The translations under genes and the position numbers were made by a program. Shown here in pieces: positions 52,728 through 64,000 of a stretch of 64,000 nt of DNA (positions within the stretch are counted from its first letter, which is position 1; the number at the start of each line of letters is the position of its first letter). The notes below the pieces were generated by a model. It was not told where the DNA came from. It made no database searches and saw nothing but the letters and a program-made list of their open reading frames with translations. The DNA comes from Triatoma infestans (taxonomy: Eukaryota; Arthropoda; Insecta; Hemiptera; Reduviidae): the NCBI GenBank assembly GCA_011037195.1, contig JAAEAF010006601.1:16003-80002 (forward strand), written 5' to 3'.

Positions 52728-53150
52728 AAAAAATCTGGTGCAAAACACTCACAAGGAATTTCTCTGATTCTAATGAATATAATTCAGTCAAGAAATTTTC
52801 ATAAAAATTGGTGGTGGAGATTTCACATGTATACCTGAGCGACCTTATGTGAAGCGCTCTATGATAAAACTAAGAAAGCATGCGCAGATTTAATTATAAA
52901 CAAACTGATAGACCTCCAATACCCCCCTAATAAAAGAAAAAATATTTCAAATAAAAGTGATGCGTTTCTATCTATGCAGCAAACAATGTAAGTTTAAAGA
53001 AAATCGTCATAACCGTTTTCGAGAAAATCCACCCCCTCCCCCAAAAATAAAACCTCAAAAACCTATTCTGTAAAATGTGACTTCCGGTAAAAACCGATTT
53101 TCTTGAAATTTAGAATTCTCTCAATATGCTTCTAATATGTATTAATATTA
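52728..53150 (-). repeat. DR1 repeat, diverged inverted copy
   Basis: Tail AAAAAATCTGGTGCAAAACA, then interior phrases AAAGAAAATCGTCATAACCG, TTTTCGAGAAAATC and GTGACTTCCGGTAAAAACCG. Confidence 0.5.
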
Positions 53151-53180
53151 TATAGATGAATAAAACTATACTGAAGTGGT

Positions 53181-53300
53181 ATGTAATGTGATTGGGTAGA
53201 TGTGTTGTATGAATGTATGTTGTAGTAGCATATGGCGTGAGCAAAATTGAAAGGGCCTTTTGTGAATATGTTTTAAAGAGATGATATGTGTCAGGAAGGA
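53181..53300 (+). mobile_element. LTR family C fragment
   Basis: TGTAATGTGATTGGG, TGTAGTAGCATATGGCGTGA and GAAAGGGCCTTTTGTGAATA follow the start of family C. The copy ends after about 120 bases. Confidence 0.45.
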
Positions 53301-53669
53301 AGGAAAACCCTTTAGAACAAAAGAACAAAAGCGCGGCTGCACAACTACATTGCGTTGCTACTTACACAGCATTCTTATCAATCAGAAAAGAAACCATTTA
53401 AATATATAAATCAAATTTAAATTTAATAAATATAAAAAAAAAAATGAGGGAAACATTATAATTGACACAACATATACAACAGTATATACAATATAAAAGA
53501 ATTTATCAAACACTAGTTAATATCGTCATTCTAAATATATTGTACAGTAGTTAAAATAATTCAAACCTAAATTGATTTATCGTTCATATAAATGAAAGTT
53601 TAAAGTTGCTAGAGAATCAGAAATAATTGATTCTGCCAAGGTTGTCATAAGTGAATTCGGTCTAATCCG

Positions 53670-54160
53670 ATCTTGTCAAAAAATCTGCCAGTCAGCTCGG
53701 GTATAGTACCGCGAGAGCCAAACCATAATCCACGGACGTGAAAATTCCCTCTCACCATATTCTTCTCGAAACGTTTCCTTATAGAAGCTTATTGTATATG
53801 CTCTGCTTCTCTTTGTTCCTTTTTTTCGGGCCAGGTTCTTATCGTTATTTTCATAACGAATAGTAGGATCTATAATCCAGGCAAGCTTCTTACTCTGGTG
53901 AAACGCAATAATGTCGGCGAATCTAGTGGAACCTTCGTCATCAACTGCATACACCTCCTCCCTTTTCCGCCAAAAGCTCCATTATTTTATGTTTGGTGTT
54001 TATGGTGGCGGCGTGTCACAAGGAGCATATTATCTGGGCAACTACCTAACACATGGGAAGGTGGTTTCATTCTCCCTGCCGCATTTAAGACAGAGGGGTC
54101 CAATATCTCTTGTAGCTTGGCTACCAACTCCAGGAACACCACGTAGTGGAGCATAATTAA
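53670..54160 (-). mobile_element. LINE C-terminal fragment of another clade
   Basis: The minus strand encodes a Cys/His cluster (CLKCGRENETTF, then PDNMLLVTRRHH in another frame). It is followed by DDEGSTRFADIIAFHQSKKL and AWIIDPTIRYENND (53676-53954). RFADIIAF...DPTIR-E is the hallmark of the C-terminal restriction-like region in many arthropod LINEs of the R2 type, unlike the I, Jockey and CR1 copies nearby. It has stops and a frameshift, and no RT. Confidence 0.65.
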
Positions 54161-54184
54161 CATTTAATTTTAGGGCATTGGTTC

Positions 54185-54350
54185 GATTTTTCGTTTATGA
54201 GCTATGCTGTTCACATACACACACACCATTTGATAAAAACGACTTTTTTGGACTCAGGGGACCTCAAAACGGATATTTCCGGTGAAAACTCGATATCGAA
54301 AATAATTTGACAGGATTACAATACTTCCTCTTATTAGGAGTAAGAGATAG
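54185..54350 (-). repeat. DR1 repeat, start region, inverted
   Basis: On the plus strand: GATTTTTCGTTTATGAGCTA, GGACTCAGGGGACCTCAAAA, CGGATATTTCCGGTGAAAAC, GACAGGATTACAATACTTCC and AGGAGTAAGAGATAGTA. Confidence 0.65.
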
Positions 54351-54389
54351 TAAAAATATCAAAAATTTGCGCAATCATAATAGTTTCTT

Positions 54390-54715
54390 GTTGTGATTGG
54401 TTCCACAGAGCTTGAAAAAAAGCATCAGAGATATTTTCCGTTATAGCCTACTTCGTTTTGTGGTGATCGATCGGTTTCGAGCGTCAGGACGTTTTTTTGT
54501 CAAAACACTGTGATAACACTGCAAATTTAGTTGATATAATGGTTTTAAAAAGCCACTTTTACACAATATTTAAAACCAATGTATCAACTAAATATGCTCT
54601 GTGCAAGTCTATATTATCACACTGTTTTGACAAAAACATCGGGCGAACTGCCGAAACCGGTCGATGACCACAAAAAAAAGCAGTCTATCATGGAAAACAT
54701 TTCTTATAATATTTT
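54390..54715. repeat. FB1 foldback element, both arms
   Basis: Left arm 54390-54535 and right arm 54575-54715 are inverted matches around a loop of about 40 bases (TTAGTTGATATAATGG / AACCAATGTATCAACTAA). In the right arm CGGGCGAACTGCC GAAACCGGTC GATGACC keeps the 3' half of the hammerhead-like core, but the CTGATGA box is deleted. In the left arm (minus strand) CTGACG...GAAACC is present and stem II is lost. Confidence 0.7.
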
Positions 54716-54719
54716 CTCT

Positions 54720-55655
54720 TAAAGCACAGGTCCATAATTTAAGCTTACTAACTAGCTTTCTCAACAGCACTTTACGAACATTAAATTTTAATTAATTAAG
54801 AGTACTTCAAACAAGAGCTCTTAACTCTAACCAGCCAATCATCTGTTTAAGGTGGTGTTCAGTCAAAGCAAATCTAATTTTATAAGATACCTTTTTTCTC
54901 AATTCAGATCAATCCTGATTTATAAGAACTGTTGGTCTTCTTTATTAGCATTGAAATAGAAGACTTACGTTAAAAATAAACCAATAGTAATTGGAGATTT
55001 TTAATTTAATTTCTTTTAATCCATCTGTGTCTTAGTTTTTTTACTTTCTGTAATTGCTGTAATAAAAACATGCAGGATGTAATTTCTCTTACTGCATTAA
55101 TGCAATTACAAAAAAGGACAATTTTATTTTTAAATTGTTTTTTTTTACTTAGAACTAACATAAATACAGAGGCGATAGGATTGATTAAAAATTTGGCCTT
55201 TGCACCAATGAAATGTATTTGCTTGACCAAATGTTCTAAGTGTATATGAACGATCTGTGTTGGCCAAAATTATTGATGAAAACCAGGTGAATGATAACAC
55301 CAATATATTTGTGTAATTGACAATTGATTATGAATTGCACAATATTTAATTGAAACTGATGGCGATTGCCAGTACTGACAAATTAAATTTACAAATAGTT
55401 GTATAAAGCCGTGTAAAGCGATAGTTACGATAATATTTAAATCTACATAATTGCCATTAGATGTCATTGCGAATAACAATTCATAACAATCTTGTCCATC
55501 TTTAAAAGTAGCCCGGCACTATCTTCAACTAATTCTGAACAATAAATATTAGAACAATGAACAACTATTTGCACAACAACAACAAAAAACCACAATAATT
55601 AATTAAAGTCAAGAAAGTTATATGGTTGATGGCTGCTTAATAATTCTCTATAGTA
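54720..55655. other. No gene seen
   Basis: AT-rich; no recognised motif on either strand. Confidence 0.35.
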
Positions 55656-55659
55656 GAGG

Positions 55660-58205
55660 ACATATCTGATTAATGGCTCGTTTTGTTATTCTTAAGTGTG
55701 TTTTCCAAGACACCACTTTTAAGTGATGGTCCATCCCAGAATGTAATTCTATTACTCGTCCGAGTTTCCATGTTAAACGAGATGCTTGACGAACCTTTAT
55801 GAGTTCTAATTCCCGGTTTAAGATCATTGTCTTGGGATGTTCTCCAGTTGTTTCTTATGTGCAATTCCCCTATTTATTCCGTGGATCATCATGACCAGAA
55901 TTGCTTCTTTAACTTCTGTATGAGCTGAAACTCAGTTAGCTGATTAGATGGTATAAATTCTAGATCTGACTCCGTACGCACAATGCAGCACAAAATGATT
56001 GTCCAATTAGAAAGTGAAATGGAGTGAGGGCTCTAATGTTGGATGGATTATCGGATAGAGGAACTTAAGGACGTAAATTTATACTTGCTTCTATTTCTGT
56101 AAGTGTACAAATTTACATAAATTAGGGCATGACTTCCTATTGTTCGGCAAAGATGATGTTTGACATTGACCACCCACAAGCCTCCCTATATTGGGAGAAT
56201 AAGAAGGAATAAATTTCCAATGAATTTTCGGGGAGTTGGTAAATGTTATGATGGATCCTTAAGTTGATTGATGCGTTAGAAAACTTTCTAATTCCTTTAA
56301 TTGGTTATTTGCGCCTTTAAAGGTTGCAGCATTGTCTGAATATATATGATTCTATAACGGTTTTCCATATCTGCAAACAAATCTTCTCAGTGCAGATAAT
56401 TGTTTGATTTGAAATGATTCTGCCGATAGATCTTCTATTAATTCTATGTTTTCTATTGATAGCCCTTGTGGCAACGCAAACAAAAATTCATAAGTACCCC
56501 TTATCAATAATTGGTTTTCGTAATCTATTTAATTGCACATGTATTGGACCAGCATATTCTATACCGCAGTGAATAGCTGTGATGGCTGGGCTCTTGTTCG
56601 AGAAAGTTGGTCCATGAACTATGTTGCTAACCCGGTTTCATTTTAGTTATAGAAGACCAATTGCATTTGCTTAGGATTAATTCTCTTAATTCTACAGTTA
56701 TTAATGAATCTTGGGCATAGGACAATAACGTGAGCCAGTTTATAAGGGATTGAACATAAGGGATGAATACTTATATAGTAAGTCTCTGGTTGTGCCGTAG
56801 TAATTAGCGAAACTACAGTTGATTTCTTCTTCTCAGAGATTTCTGATACACAATTCTGACCAAACGTTGATTGGGACGAATTAAGTTAGAATTCTGGACC
56901 TCGCTATCACAGGAAGAAGCATTTAACCAAGCTAGGACAACAGTGCTGTCTGTCCAGAAAATATATATCTTCATCTTTGATGCTCAATGCATAACTGAAT
57001 GAATCGGATTTGCCAGTAAAAGAGCACCACACAATAATTCCAGTCATTGTAAGGAAGATGCTTTAAAGTTAGCTACTCTGGATGTGCTGTAAAGCAAATT
57101 GTTACCTATTACATTGTTGTGTTTATCAAAGCTTCTGGAAAACACATGTCCCATATGCTACTTCGGATACGTCTAAAAGGGCGTGATTTTCATTTCTAGT
57201 ATTAGCAAGATTTCACAGTAACTTGACGTGGTTTTTGAACCTCTTTAAGATGAGATAAAGATCTACGAAAGAAATGCATCTTTCAAGGAAAGGATGAGTC
57301 ATAGTTTCGTTTCATTACAATACTATGCGCAAAAATTGTTGCTCGGATAACTTTAGCTCCAAGTATTACAGTCTATAATGGAGTTGATGAGAAGAGAAAT
57401 TGGGTTAGATTAATTAGACGAGATAGGAAGACACTGTTATTATATACTATAAGTTTACACAAACTGCACTGGACTTGTAATGATTTTATAGAATAAAGGG
57501 TGAGAGTAGAGTTATGACACGATGCGATGTATATGGTAGAATCTGATAGATTGATCCATGTCTAGAGCTCTCACTGGCTTATATACTGGTTCCCCACTCT
57601 AGCCTGCTTAAGTGAGAGAGTACCAGAGAGAGTTTGTTTTCTCTCGGTCGGGCTTGGCTCTCTCTCTTGCCGTTACACAGTCCAATTATGCCTAGAGGAT
57701 CGAATAACTGAGGTACTTCTGATATGACTGTTCTTTTTTTTAGTGGCTGTCTCGCATTTGGTTTATTTGACCGCAAAAAAAATATGAGGTTGTCTTTATG
57801 ATGATCAAATACTAGTCCTAATATCTTGACAGCTGAGGTTGTGAAGCCATCAAAATAAAAATTCTGAAATTTCTCCGTGTCCTCACTGGGAATGTTAGCT
57901 AAAAGTTCTTCATTGCTTGAAAATCAATTAATTGCTACTGAACTTGAAGGCCTCTTTGAATTGTATTAAATCCAGACCCATAGTTGTCAACATAAAAAAA
58001 TGCTTTTTTTTGCTTCGATCGTACCCGGGATACATGGAGCCATCATCAACGAATAGTTGAACTAGTGTTTTTTGTTGAATAGAAAAACTGATGCCTTCAA
58101 GTTTTACCCAGGAATCTCTCTTTCCAGACTCCTAAGTCTAATTAAACAGACAGGATTGGAGAGATTTTGTAATTGTAAGTGCCATAGTAGGAGACCCCCA
58201 CAGAA
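55660..58205 (-). mobile_element. BEL/Pao retrotransposon remnant
   Basis: On the minus strand a pol order is readable in pieces. KILGLVFDHHKDNLIFFLRS and VISEVPQLFDPLGIIGL at 57840-57690 are typical of the segment after the Pao reverse transcriptase palm. IYSDNAATFKGANNQLKELE (about 56345-56285) is the integrase with its second catalytic Asp. WKFIPSYSPNIG (near 56200) is the integrase stretch before its Glu. The last open piece is 55670-55864. Many stops; gag, protease and flanking LTRs were not recognised. A solo LTR A is inserted between the RT and integrase parts. Confidence 0.75.
57374..57677 (-). mobile_element. Solo LTR family A inside BEL/Pao, with 5-bp target duplication
   Basis: 304 bp, on the minus strand TGTAACGGC ... 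CTCCATTATA, flanked by CAGTC at 57369-57373 and 57678-57682. TATA box CCAGTATATAAGCC on the minus strand near 57585. It shares its ends with 11864-12172 and therefore defines the family limits. It entered after the BEL/Pao copy. Confidence 0.9.
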
Positions 58206-58209
58206 TCTA

Positions 58210-59110
58210 ATGTAATAAGAAGGTAAACTTTATATCCCTATATCCATTTTTATGCCCCAAAAATATTATTTAACTATAAATTTTGCTTAAAAATTATTTC
58301 TACTTTTAGCACAATCGAAATTTAGATCTTTAGCTCTAACCAACCAAAAGATAGAAAGGAAATATATCCCCTCCTAAAAATATAAATTAATAAGATTTAT
58401 TATATTGCTTCCATTATAATATTTCGATACTAATATAAATTAGAACACTTAACTCTAACATAGTATTCTGATTTATAATATACTATTATAGTATTATATA
58501 CATATATAATATAAGCGATTGCAACACATGTTGCACACTAAATAAGTGACTAACATATTATAACGGAGACAAATATGAACACATGTTAATAGTGGTAACC
58601 TTATGGTTTATGGCATTTGTTACAAATGTCACATTAATATTATAAATCAAAACAATCACTTAGAATTTATATCGGACCTTTAATTACTTACAATATATCA
58701 AGCGGAATTTTATTAATTATTTCAATTTGAAATAAGATTCCTTATAATTTATGTAGTGATGCGATGTTTTAATAGATGCTATTTTATCTAGAAAGTAGGT
58801 ATATCAATTATATAGAAAATATTCAATTATTAAGTTTTTTAAGATTCAATTTTTTTTCTGACTAAAAAAAAACTGTGCACTTCCGGTTGATGGATTTTCA
58901 TTGAAAACTTTGTGCCGGAAGTTTCAGCTTCTTGCAATTTTTTTTTTTTTTTTTGTGGAATTTTGTACACACACATAAATTCAAACTATTCTTTAAAAAT
59001 CATTCTTTTCGCACTTATAAGGAGCTCAAAATATGTATTTTAAAATACGAATATTTCGACACTTACAATATTGCAAGATTTTCACTTACAGCGTAAAGAG
59101 AAAGTAATAA
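58210..59110. other. No gene; DR1-like piece at the end
   Basis: AT-rich. From about 58850 to 59110 DR1 phrases reappear (GTGCACTTCCGGTTGATGGA, a long T-run, GTAAAGAGAAAGTAA). Confidence 0.4.
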
Positions 59111-59439
59111 CTCAAAATCGAAGTATCGCCGATAGGTCGATCCTTCTTTTTTTTAATTCCGTATAGATAATATTGCAGGAATCTGCATGAAGGTAATGGC
59201 GAAAAGCGATATCATTAATTCGATAATCTTTTATTTTCTTTCTTTTTTTTATCGTAATACATAAGTAAAACATAATGACCATTGCAAAGAGAAAAAAATG
59301 AAATATAACAAAAAAAGGAACGGAAGATTTTGTCCATTTGCTGTCGAGAAATCCAGCCACTTATCTTCCATATTTCGATTTTACCCAACATACTTCTATT
59401 CAATAGCCCCTTACCAACATACTTCAATAGCCCCTTGGG

Positions 59440-59645
59440 TTTTTTTTTTTTTTGAGAGAGAGGGTTTGTGTAGTGCGATCACAAGTGAGAATGCTCATTT
59501 CAGTACTCTCTCCAGGTTGAGATCCCTAAGGAATCCAAGATCTTGGAGGGTTCTAAGGTGGGGTATTTCCCCCTCTCCAATCTGGTAGCAACCCAGGTTC
59601 TTGAATCTTCTTTGGACGACAGCATCGCAATCGGTGCTGAAACCG
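59440..59645 (-). mobile_element. LINE C-terminal remnant
   Basis: The minus strand encodes, across frames, the C-terminal end related to 20040-20330 (RDLNLERVL type), followed by stops and an A-run on the minus strand (T-run at 59440). Only the 3' end is present. Confidence 0.4.
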
Positions 59646-59659
59646 ATCGGAGAACTTTA

Positions 59660-60055
59660 TATTGAAACCTAACCCAACCCCTCGTTCAAAACTGCCTTTA
59701 AATGAATTTTTCCGGAGAAGTGTTTCAAATAGAAGTTGTAGATCTTTGTATGTATAGTTCATGTCCCAAATTTCAAGAAAATCGTCGGAGCCATTTTTGA
59801 GAAAATTGCAAAAAAAGTAAAAAAAATCAACTAGTAAAGTGGTACTTCCGGTTGAGGAATTTCGACAGATAACGTAGGGTCAGATCTCATGGTGATACCT
59901 AAACGGAATATTAAGTTTCAACTTTCTACGGTTTTTCGTTTTTGAGCTATGGTGTTCACATACATATACACACACCCGTGCATGTACACAGGCGCACACC
60001 CACACACGCACACAGAGAACATTTGCTAAAAACTTTTTTAACTCCGGGTAAGATC
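59660..60055 (-). repeat. DR1 repeat, inverted copy
   Basis: AAACTGCCTTTAAATGAATT, TTTTTGAGAAAATTGC, GTGGTACTTCCGGTTGAGGA, CTCATGGTGATACCTAAACG and TTTTCGTTTTTGAGCTATGG, all as in 26380-26600. It ends in a CACACA-rich stretch near 59965-60015. Confidence 0.6.
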
Positions 60056-60059
60056 GGGA

Positions 60060-62205
60060 ATGTTCGTTGTAGATCGTAAGTAATGTTCATCGCGCTTGTA
60101 ACCCCTACTCTTTTTGAAAAAAGTTAATAAAAACATACACTTTTCTATACTAACACAAAGAAATTTTTTATATATACATATATATATATACTAAATTCTC
60201 CAGCGCGACTCCCAACTGTGAACCCCCAACTTCTACTTTTTTTACATCTCCTGATATACATGCAATTCACTAAGTGTACAATTCATTGTAAGAACTTATT
60301 AAAGGAGCTCCTATACTGATATACGTTCCTATTCTTTAATGTCTGATTCTCCGATTTTACTACTGATCTTTTTTATTAATACTTATAGATCAGGCCAATA
60401 TATACAATTTTTACTGTGACTTATGTTCCTAACTAATACAAAAATGAAAATATTTTTTTGAAATTGAAATATGAAAGAAAATAAAATCAAATAAGAAAAT
60501 TTTACTACTTTTTTATTTATTTTTTTTTTTCAAATAGCTGGGGGTTCAGTCGCGCAATCGCGAATACCAGTAGCCGCCACTGTTAGAAGCATTGATAGAA
60601 GTCCAAAGTTGAAGAAAAATCTATTAAACAAAAGAGCGAGTTTACAGAATAAGTTTTTTAAGGTTTTTGGAACTTTTTAATTTTTATATCAAGAATTCTG
60701 TTCTTGCAAACAGTCTAGTGCATAATTTTGCTAATAAATTAAAAATTATTACATATATTGCTATGATCAAATCACATCAATAATACGAACAAATTCTATT
60801 AATTGACTTATTAAAAGTAATCACATTTTTGATTAGGAATGAAATCGTTTGTGATTAAAAAATTTAATCAAAATTTATAATTTACCACTATTTATTGTTA
60901 TTTTCTAAGAGATATTGCACCAAATAATCCTGTGGATAAGTAATTTAAAAATTTGAAAATACCAAACAATATTATGTATATCTAGTCTAAACTGTATTAC
61001 AGTTTTAACTACACTAGAATTGTCATAATAGAGCAATTATACAGAACACTTTTCATTGAGTTGAAAAAAAAAACAACCAAGTTATTTGTAATTTTATTCA
61101 AATTATCAACCATTTATTATAGAAGAATACATAGCTTTATTACAAAGAATATAATTAACCAGACTAATTAAACAAGAATTTGTTTTATTAGAATTTCTTT
61201 TTAGTTTTATTTATTTTTTTCTAGTTTTTCAGAGAATTATATTGTTAAACTTTCTGACTTTGACTCATTTATATTTTAATTAAACTATCTTTTAATTAAA
61301 CTAATTAAACTATCTTTTAATTATCCTTTGTGTACGCGTGAAGGTGTACCCAGAGCGGTAACAAAGGCGTTTATATAAATATAATATACAGAAATTAATT
61401 AACCAAGACAATGTGTAGATGTAGAAATATCTAACTGATTAAGGGCGAATAAAACTTAGATTCATCTTAGACGAAGTGGTCTGAAGTATGATGCAGTGGA
61501 TATAGTAGATAAAGAAGAAGCTGTGGTGATGACGGTGTGGGGGACGGAGAAAATGTGTAAGTGTGGCGTGTGAGTATTGGGTATAGATGTATAAGTGTGA
61601 GAGTGAGAAGTGTAGGGCATATGAGAGGGTATAGGCGGTAAAAGGCTGATGTTGAGCAGGCTTGCACAGATGCTGCTGGATAAAGGCGATTTCCCTTGGT
61701 GAAGTCGTATTTTATGACAGAGAAGCGAAGATGAAATTCTGTTGTGGTGAAAACGGATAAGGGGGTGGCGAAGTAATAGTTCAGATTCCTTGATTCACAA
61801 GAAGTGAAGATATGAAAATACCTTATAGGAAAGCGAATAATTAGGCGTACAAGGTGTAGGGCATACAAAACACTGATATACTCACACTAAAGATTAGCAA
61901 AAACAGTGACACAATGGTCATAGAACATCCGATCTATAGGGCAGCAAATATGGTGGAAGGCCAGAGAGGGGATAAAAGAAAGAAGCAAAGACCGCCCTCT
62001 GATTTGCAGGAGGAACAGAGAAGAAAACGGAAAGGAGTGTGGGAAATTCGGGGCAAAATACAAAGAAGTATAATGGGGTTGTTTAAGGAGAGAAATGGCC
62101 TGGATTAAATGGTTAACACTCTATAATATAATATGTGACACTGACTGCCTGGGCTTTACACTTGCTAGAGTGGAAAAGGGGTAATGATACATAGTTGTGA
62201 CTGGC
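60060..62205. other. No gene recognised
   Basis: AT-rich to about 61440. Then 61440-62110 is less AT-rich and has a 133-codon minus-strand frame (61467-61868) without a recognised domain, rich in Leu, Tyr and Pro. TGTGACACTGACTGCCTGG at 62143 also occurs at 49906 near LTR A pieces. Confidence 0.35.
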
Positions 62206-62209
62206 GAGT

Positions 62210-62345
62210 GATCTCAATGGTATGAACTCTGTAGTATGAACTGTTCTCGTTCTGTCTCCCGTCGCTGTATTTATATGGTTTCTCCCATTCCAATCCGAGA
62301 GAGTGGTCCTGTCATTTTCTCTCTCTCTCCTCTCTCTGCTATTAC
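62210..62345 (-). mobile_element. LTR family B fragment
   Basis: CGTCGCTGTATTTATATGGT, TTCTCCCATTCCAATCCGAG and AGAGTGGTCCTGTCATTTTC match 50320-50400 and, inverted, 11215-11285. Confidence 0.55.
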
Positions 62346-62823
62346 AAAAGCAAAGAAAGCAAAAATAAAAAGTAAAAAAAAATAGATTTAGTGAAATAAA
62401 TTTAAGTAAAATAAAAGCAATGAAAACAGAAGAAACGCCTACAATGTACAAAGTACAACTTCATCTAATCCTCATAGAAATTTGTATGTTGTTAACCTTA
62501 TTCGTTAATGAATGGTTTACTTATATCGAATAGGCTGGATTAGCTCCGGGACTTGAAACATGGCGGTCTCGGGTTCAAGTGTAGCAATGCTGTTCTGGAA
62601 TTTTCTCACTCTTCAGTTTACTTATGGTGATGGATAGTGTAGACTATATTGGTTTGAAAAAAAAAACAGACGACAAATTCATATTTCTAATTTAATTATT
62701 AGTCGATAGTCAGATTGCATTTTGCCCAACTCTTGCTTATAAAGCCAAATCGACTGCAACATGAAAGATCTATTGCGTCTTTCATTTTGTCAGGATCTGT
62801 TTTTTAATAATTTAGTCATTAGT

Positions 62824-63110
62824 TATAATAGAGTTGATGAGGAGAGAAATTGGGATTGATTAATTAAACGAGATATGAAGACACTGTTATAATATAACTA
62901 TAAGTTTACACAAACTGCACTGGACTTGTAATGATTTTATAGAATAAAAGTTGGGAGTAGATATATGACACGATGCGATGTATATGGTTAAATCTGTTAG
63001 ATAGATAGATATCCAGGTCTTTCTCACGGGCTTATATACAGGTTCTCCCACTCTAGCTTGCTTAAGTCAGTGAGTACCAGAGAGGGTCTGCCTTCTCTCT
63101 CTCTTAATTC
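62824..63110 (-). mobile_element. LTR family A, truncated copy
   Basis: TATAATAGAGTTGATGAGGA is the inverted 3' terminus of LTR A. The copy continues through AGTTTACACAAACTGCACTG, GGGCTTATATACAGGTTCTC (TATA box) and CTTAAGTCAGTGAGTACCAG but lacks the TGTAACGGC end. Confidence 0.65.
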
Positions 63111-63114
63111 TCTC

Positions 63115-63870
63115 ATCTGTCTGCTCTGTCTTGCTGATGTAATTCTCTCTTGTTCCTTAAATAATTTTTTGAGAAAATTATCACTCTCAGTTCGTGGCTG
63201 AAATAGAATGCCTCCATTTATCCTTTTCCAGTTTAAGATTAGCGCAACACTAATCACTACATAAAAGGTGTTTAAATCCGAGGTCAGCCTTACTTACCAT
63301 CCTTCGTCCAATCCTATGATATTCCTGGAAAAAGCTTCAACCATCCTGTTCTATGTATATGCATTAAATCCCTTCCTTAATCAAGCCACTTCTTATCAGA
63401 AATCGTATCCATCATAACTTGCTTATTTACTTGAATTCAGATCGGTTTCAGTTTCATTACCATTATCAGCATTTCAAGTTTTTATAAAGGCGTTAAATTT
63501 CTCTTTTAAAATTTTTTGTCACACTGTACATTGACTAATTGCATAGGAGGTTACATTATCATAATATTGTTATTATTATTATATAATTATGATAATTATG
63601 TAAATGAGTATATTAATTATTACCATATAACCATTATATTATAATATTTTACTATTATTATCAAATAATTAAGTGTATTTTAAGGTTTCGAGATGATCAG
63701 AATTTTGTGGTAATTACTTTACCTATGTTTAACATAACACTAAATATTTCTCATTTTAATGTAAGTTTATATAATTACATGAATATCATTTTCCAGCATT
63801 CCTCACTTTGCCTAATTTGTAAAAAAGAAAACTTTATTAATTTCATATATTTAATATTTCAAAATATTTC
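63115..63870. other. No gene seen
   Basis: AT-rich with short ATT-type repeats near 63560-63660. Confidence 0.4.
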
Positions 63871-63871
63871 A

Positions 63872-64000
63872 AAAAAAAATCTGGTGTGAAACACTCACAC
63901 AACTTTCTCTTACAATTATACGTAAATTAAATGACAAATTTTCGCTGAACTTTACGAATTTGTCCGAACATAAACATAGAGGTAGTGTGGGGGAGAAAAG
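63872..64000 (-). repeat. DR1 repeat, cut by the window end
   Basis: AAAAAAATCTGGTGTGAAAC ACTCACACAACTTTCTCTTA is the cleanest example of the family tail and terminal motif. The interior continues past the window. Confidence 0.6.

Noticed and set aside
53676..53954. Host gene for a 92-residue acidic/basic protein
   Set aside because: The RFADIIAF...DPTIR motif belongs to LINE C-termini, and the upstream Cys/His cluster supports that.
61467..61868. 133-codon minus-strand open frame
   Set aside because: No recognised domain, odd composition (Leu, Tyr, Pro), no splice or start context. Not called as a gene.
1..64000. CRISPR arrays, operons, ribosome-binding sites, rRNA
   Set aside because: Nothing of the kind was seen; the window is eukaryotic and dominated by transposable elements.

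Overview
The window is eukaryotic DNA from an arthropod, most likely an insect. It is AT-rich and dominated by transposable elements. The insect-type repertoire (Jockey, I-group and CR1-type LINEs, mariner, Harbinger, BEL/Pao, tRNA-derived SINEs) and one exon of a Dpr-type immunoglobulin cell-surface protein support this. No bacterial, organellar, rRNA or CRISPR feature was seen. The only host coding sequence I can support is the dpr-type exon at 28783-28951. The exons on either side of it were not recognised, so much of the window may be dpr intron, but that is inference.

Layout. 1-9.3 kb: a solo LTR with target-site duplication (TSD), a mariner deletion derivative, SINEs, LINE fragments and a Harbinger element whose TSD is TTA. 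9.6-12.7 kb: LTR pieces and a composite insertion (11507-12684) consisting of an LTR, a leader and an inverted LTR end, itself carrying a solo LTR. 14-25 kb: Jockey fragments, a second mariner, SINEs, the twin of the Harbinger element and a 5'-truncated Jockey copy with a 10-bp TSD. 25.7-30 kb: a copy of the abundant DR1 repeat, a near-perfect foldback with a hammerhead-ribozyme-like core, a SINE split by a solo LTR, and the dpr exon. 31-34.3 kb: a decayed LINE and a near-complete mariner. 34.9-46 kb: a CR1-type LINE lying between two CT-rich tracts and split by a full-length I-group LINE on the minus strand. 46-64 kb: more LINE ends, hammerhead-like foldbacks, LTR fragments in inverted and tandem arrangements, nested LTRs and a decayed BEL/Pao element carrying a solo LTR.

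How the pieces relate. Most of the window can be read as a layered insertion history because many junctions keep exact TSDs. The I-group LINE at 39667-45130 looks young: both reading frames are open, it has an A-tail, and an 11-bp TSD flanks it. The most unusual signals are two foldback families whose arms show hammerhead-type order (CUGANGA, hairpin, GAAA, a short self-complementary stem III), and the composite LTR insertion with two LTR outer ends. Boundaries without a TSD are approximate. Family names rest on motifs read by eye; no database search was run.
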